Source of the DNA: Sphingopyxis sp. LC81
GTDB taxonomy: Bacteria; Pseudomonadota; Alphaproteobacteria; Sphingomonadales; Sphingomonadaceae
Assembly (NCBI RefSeq): GCF_000756375.1
Contig: NZ_JNFD01000002.1
Span: forward strand, 248,001 to 312,000
Length of the DNA stretch: 64,000 nt
Reading direction: 5' to 3'
The notes below the pieces were generated by a model. The model was not told the origin of the DNA and did not search any database. It worked only from the letters and a program-made list of their open reading frames with translations. A program made the position numbers and the translations under genes. Below are positions 61,725 through 64,000 of the stretch, in pieces (position 1 is the first letter of the stretch; each line of letters begins with the position of its first letter).

Positions 61725-62671
61725 AAAGCTTCACCTACGAACGCGTCGACAGCGCGGCGGCAGCGACTGCGGCCTTTGCCCGGACGCCCGGCGCGCGCTT
61801 CATCGCGGGCGGCACCAATTTGCTCGACCTGATGAAACTCGAGATCGAAACGCCGAGCCACCTGGTCGACGTCAGCCGTCTCGCGCTCGACAAGATCGAG
61901 GCGACGGCAGAAGGCGGCCTCCGCATCGGCGCGATGGTCCGCAACACCGACCTTGCGAGCGATGCGCGCGTGCGGCGCGATTATGGCCTGTTGACCCGCG
62001 CGCTCGTCGCGGGCGCGTCGGGACAGCTCCGCAACAAGGCGACGACCGCGGGCAACCTGCTCCAGCGGACGCGCTGCCCCTATTTTTACGATACTAACCA
62101 GCCGTGCAACAAGCGCCAGCCCGGCAGCGGCTGCGCCGCGATCGGCGGCTTCAACCGGCTGCACGCGGTCGTCGGCGCGAGCGATGCCTGTATCGCAACG
62201 CACCCCAGCGACATGGCGGTGGCGATGCGCGCGCTCGATGCGACGATCGAGACGGTCGACGCGGCGGGCAAGGTGCGCGCAATCCCTATCGCCGATTTCT
62301 ATCGCGCGCCGGGCAAGACTCCGCATCTGGAGACGGTGTTGGCGCCAGGCGAGCTCATCACTGCGGTCACATTGCCGAAGCCCGTCGGCGGCACGCATAT
62401 CTATCACAAGGTGCGCGACCGCGCGTCCTATGCCTTTGCGCTGATCGCGGTGGGTGCGATCGTCCAGCGCGATGGCACCGGCCGCGTCGCGCTCGGCGGG
62501 GTCGGCTATAAGCCGTGGCGTGTCGAAGCGGCCGAGGCGGCGCTGCCGCGCGGCGCGAAGGCGGTCGCTGACGGCCTGCTCGCGGGCGCGAAGACCACCC
62601 ACGAAAACGCCTATAAGCTGCCCCTCGTCGAGCGCACGCTCGCCGGGGTGGTGGCGCAAGCGAAGGGCTGA
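61721..62671 (+). CDS. paoB: Aldehyde oxidoreductase, FAD-binding subunit (PaoB/YagS type)
   Basis: This 316-aa CO-dehydrogenase-type flavoprotein subunit has FAD-binding blocks [22 protein letters not shown] and [12 protein letters not shown], plus [45 protein letters not shown]. The extra cysteine-rich insert (RCPYFYD...[10 protein letters not shown]) holds a [4Fe-4S] cluster in E. coli PaoB and sets this branch apart from xanthine dehydrogenases. It has no signal of its own, because the complex is exported with the Tat signal of PaoA. It overlaps paoA by 4 bases and precedes paoC by 3. Confidence 0.92.
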   Translation: MKSFTYERVDSAAAATAAFARTPGARFIAGGTNLLDLMKLEIETPSHLVDVSRLALDKIEATAEGGLRIGAMVRNTDLASDARVRRDYGLLTRALVAGASGQLRNKATTAGNLLQRTRCPYFYDTNQPCNKRQPGSGCAAIGGFNRLHAVVGASDACIATHPSDMAVAMRALDATIETVDAAGKVRAIPIADFYRAPGKTPHLETVLAPGELITAVTLPKPVGGTHIYHKVRDRASYAFALIAVGAIVQRDGTGRVALGGVGYKPWRVEAAEAALPRGAKAVADGLLAGAKTTHENAYKLPLVERTLAGVVAQAKG

Positions 62672-62674
62672 ACC

Positions 62675-64000
62675 ATGAAATTCGACACGCCCGCCACCTC
62701 CAATCCGATCGATCAGATGAAGATCGTCGGCAAACCGACCAATCGTATCGACGGGCCGCTCAAGACGACGGGCACCGCGCCCTATGCCTATGAACGGCAC
62801 GATGTCGCGGCGAACCAGGCCTATGGCTATGTCGTCGGATCGGCGATCGCCAAGGGGCGGATCGCGTCGATGAACCTCGACGAAGCGAGGGCGGCACCGG
62901 GAGTCATCGCGATCGTCACCGCCGACAATGCGGGCAAGCTGGCGAAGGGCAATTTCAACACCGCCAAATTGCTCGGCGGCCCCGATATCGAACATTATCA
63001 TCAGGCGATCGCGCTCGTCGTCGCCGACAGTTTCGAGCAGGCGCGCGCCGCCGCCTCGCTCGTCCGCGTCGAATATGCACGCGGGAAGGGCGCCTACGAT
63101 CTCGCCGCCGCGATCGACACCGCGATCAAGCCCCAGGCATCGTTCGGAACCGAACCCGACAGCGCCGTCGGCAATTTCGCCGCCGCCTTCGCTGCAGCGC
63201 CGGTGCAGCTCGATGCGCGCTATACGACGCCCGATCACAGCCACGCGATGATGGAACCCCACGCGACGATCGCCGCGTGGGAAGGTGACAAGCTGACCGT
63301 CTGGACGTCGAACCAGATGATCGCCTGGTCGGTCGGCGACATGGCCAAGACGCTGGGCATTCCAAAGGAAAATATCCGCTTCGACTCGCCGTATATCGGC
63401 GGCGGTTTCGGCGGGAAATTGTTCAATCGCGCCGATGTGCTGCTCGCCGCGCTGGGGGCGAAGGCGGCGAAGCGGCCGGTCAAGGTCGCACTGCCCCGGC
63501 CGCTGATGATCAACAACACGACGCACCGCCCGGCGACGATCCAGCGCATTCGCCTTGGCGCGACCGCGGACGGCAAGCTGACCGCGATCGGGCATGAAAG
63601 CTGGTCGGGCGACCTGCCCGGCGGCGGTCCCGAAACCGCGGTGGCGCAGACGCGCCTGCTCTATGCCGGCGAAAATCGCATGACCGCGATGCGCCTTGCC
63701 GTGCTCGACCTGCCCGAAGGCAATGCGATGCGCGCGCCCGGCGAGGCGCCGGGGCTGATGGCGCTCGAGATCGCGGTCGACGAACTGGCCGAGAAGCTCG
63801 GCATCGATCCGGTCGCCCTGCGCGTCCTCAACGACACACAGGTCGACCCCGAAAAGCCGAGCCGGTCCTTTTCGCAGCGCCAACTCAACAAATGTCTCGA
63901 GACCGGCGCCGACAAATTCGGCTGGAGCAAGCGCGCCAAGCCCGGTGTCGCCCGCGACGGTCGCTGGCTGGTCGGGATGGGGGTCGCCGCGGCGTTCCGC
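62675..64000 (+). CDS. paoC: Aldehyde oxidoreductase, molybdenum cofactor subunit (PaoC/YagR type), 3' end outside window
   Basis: This catalytic large subunit binds the molybdenum cofactor; 442 codons are visible and the full protein should be about 730 aa. Conserved blocks are KPTNRIDGPLKTTGTAPYAYE at the N-terminus, SHAMMEPHATIAAWEGDKLTVWTSNQM, IRFDSPYIGGGFGGKL (cofactor contact) and MRAPGEAPGLMALEIAVDELAEKLGIDP. The catalytic Glu lies near the C-terminus and is outside the window. A PaoD-type cofactor-insertion chaperone gene, which usually follows, would also be outside. Confidence 0.92.
   Translation, partial: MKFDTPATSNPIDQMKIVGKPTNRIDGPLKTTGTAPYAYERHDVAANQAYGYVVGSAIAKGRIASMNLDEARAAPGVIAIVTADNAGKLAKGNFNTAKLLGGPDIEHYHQAIALVVADSFEQARAAASLVRVEYARGKGAYDLAAAIDTAIKPQASFGTEPDSAVGNFAAAFAAAPVQLDARYTTPDHSHAMMEPHATIAAWEGDKLTVWTSNQMIAWSVGDMAKTLGIPKENIRFDSPYIGGGFGGKLFNRADVLLAALGAKAAKRPVKVALPRPLMINNTTHRPATIQRIRLGATADGKLTAIGHESWSGDLPGGGPETAVAQTRLLYAGENRMTAMRLAVLDLPEGNAMRAPGEAPGLMALEIAVDELAEKLGIDPVALRVLNDTQVDPEKPSRSFSQRQLNKCLETGADKFGWSKRAKPGVARDGRWLVGMGVAAAFR

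Overview
The window is a high-GC, gene-dense piece of an alphaproteobacterial chromosome, most likely from a sphingomonad (Sphingopyxis/Sphingomonas type). This rests on three TonB-dependent receptors, many Sec- or Tat-exported hydrolases, repeated ATGA stop/start overlaps and GGAG-type ribosome sites. I see 46 protein genes, two of them cut by the window edges, and no rRNA, tRNA, CRISPR array, insertion sequence or phage gene. Nothing shows where the replicon starts or ends.

Layout. (1) 1-10.7 kb: a type I secretion locus, with an adaptor (cut) and an ABC exporter divergent from a 1603-aa protein (beta-helix plus RTX). A shorter paralogue of that protein converges on it tail to tail. (2) 10.9-14.4 kb: a siderophore-type TonB receptor, a PepSY membrane protein and a 57-aa membrane protein. 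(3) 14.5-25.5 kb: peptide and amino-acid use. It holds a secreted TPR-like protein, an M19 dipeptidase homologue, an XRE-cupin regulator, a TonB receptor, and a divergent operon of amidohydrolase, aminoadipate-semialdehyde dehydrogenase, second TPR-like protein and amino-acid permease. (4) 25.5-35.2 kb: a sugar module consisting of cytochrome c, TIM-barrel isomerases, an MFS carrier, a DUF1080 protein and a GMC dehydrogenase with its small subunit, plus a divergent Gfo/Idh oxidoreductase and an AraC regulator. This set fits oxidative (3-keto) glycoside breakdown. (5) 35.4-49.1 kb: a second XRE-cupin regulator followed by a nine-gene same-strand run for D-amino-acid and peptide use: membrane-anchored serine hydrolase, DgcN, YkvI-type carrier, alpha/beta hydrolase, D-aminoacylase-like protein, serine hydrolase, DgcA-type epimerase, amidohydrolase and a second membrane-anchored serine hydrolase. 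(6) 49.3-57.3 kb: pyrE, a large TonB receptor with a clear terminator, and an EmrAB/OMF-type efflux operon. (7) 57.4-64 kb: an overlapping operon of amidohydrolase, M19 homologue and ornithine-cyclodeaminase-like gene, divergent from a PaoABC-type periplasmic molybdenum aldehyde oxidoreductase (cut at the right edge).

How it may work together (inference). TonB receptors bring peptides, D-amino-acid conjugates or glycosides into the periplasm. Exported metallo- and serine hydrolases trim them there. Permeases carry the products in, and epimerases and dehydrogenases feed central metabolism. Two XRE-cupin regulators and recurrent ATTTCCG, TCCGATA(C/G)GC and ATAATTGAAAAT elements in the intergenic gaps suggest shared control. 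The most unusual points are the D-amino-acid operon, two M19 homologues and a D-aminoacylase homologue that all lack the usual first metal-site residues, the compact 3-keto-glycoside gene set, and the convergent pair of beta-helix RTX proteins whose stop codons lie in the arms of one hairpin.
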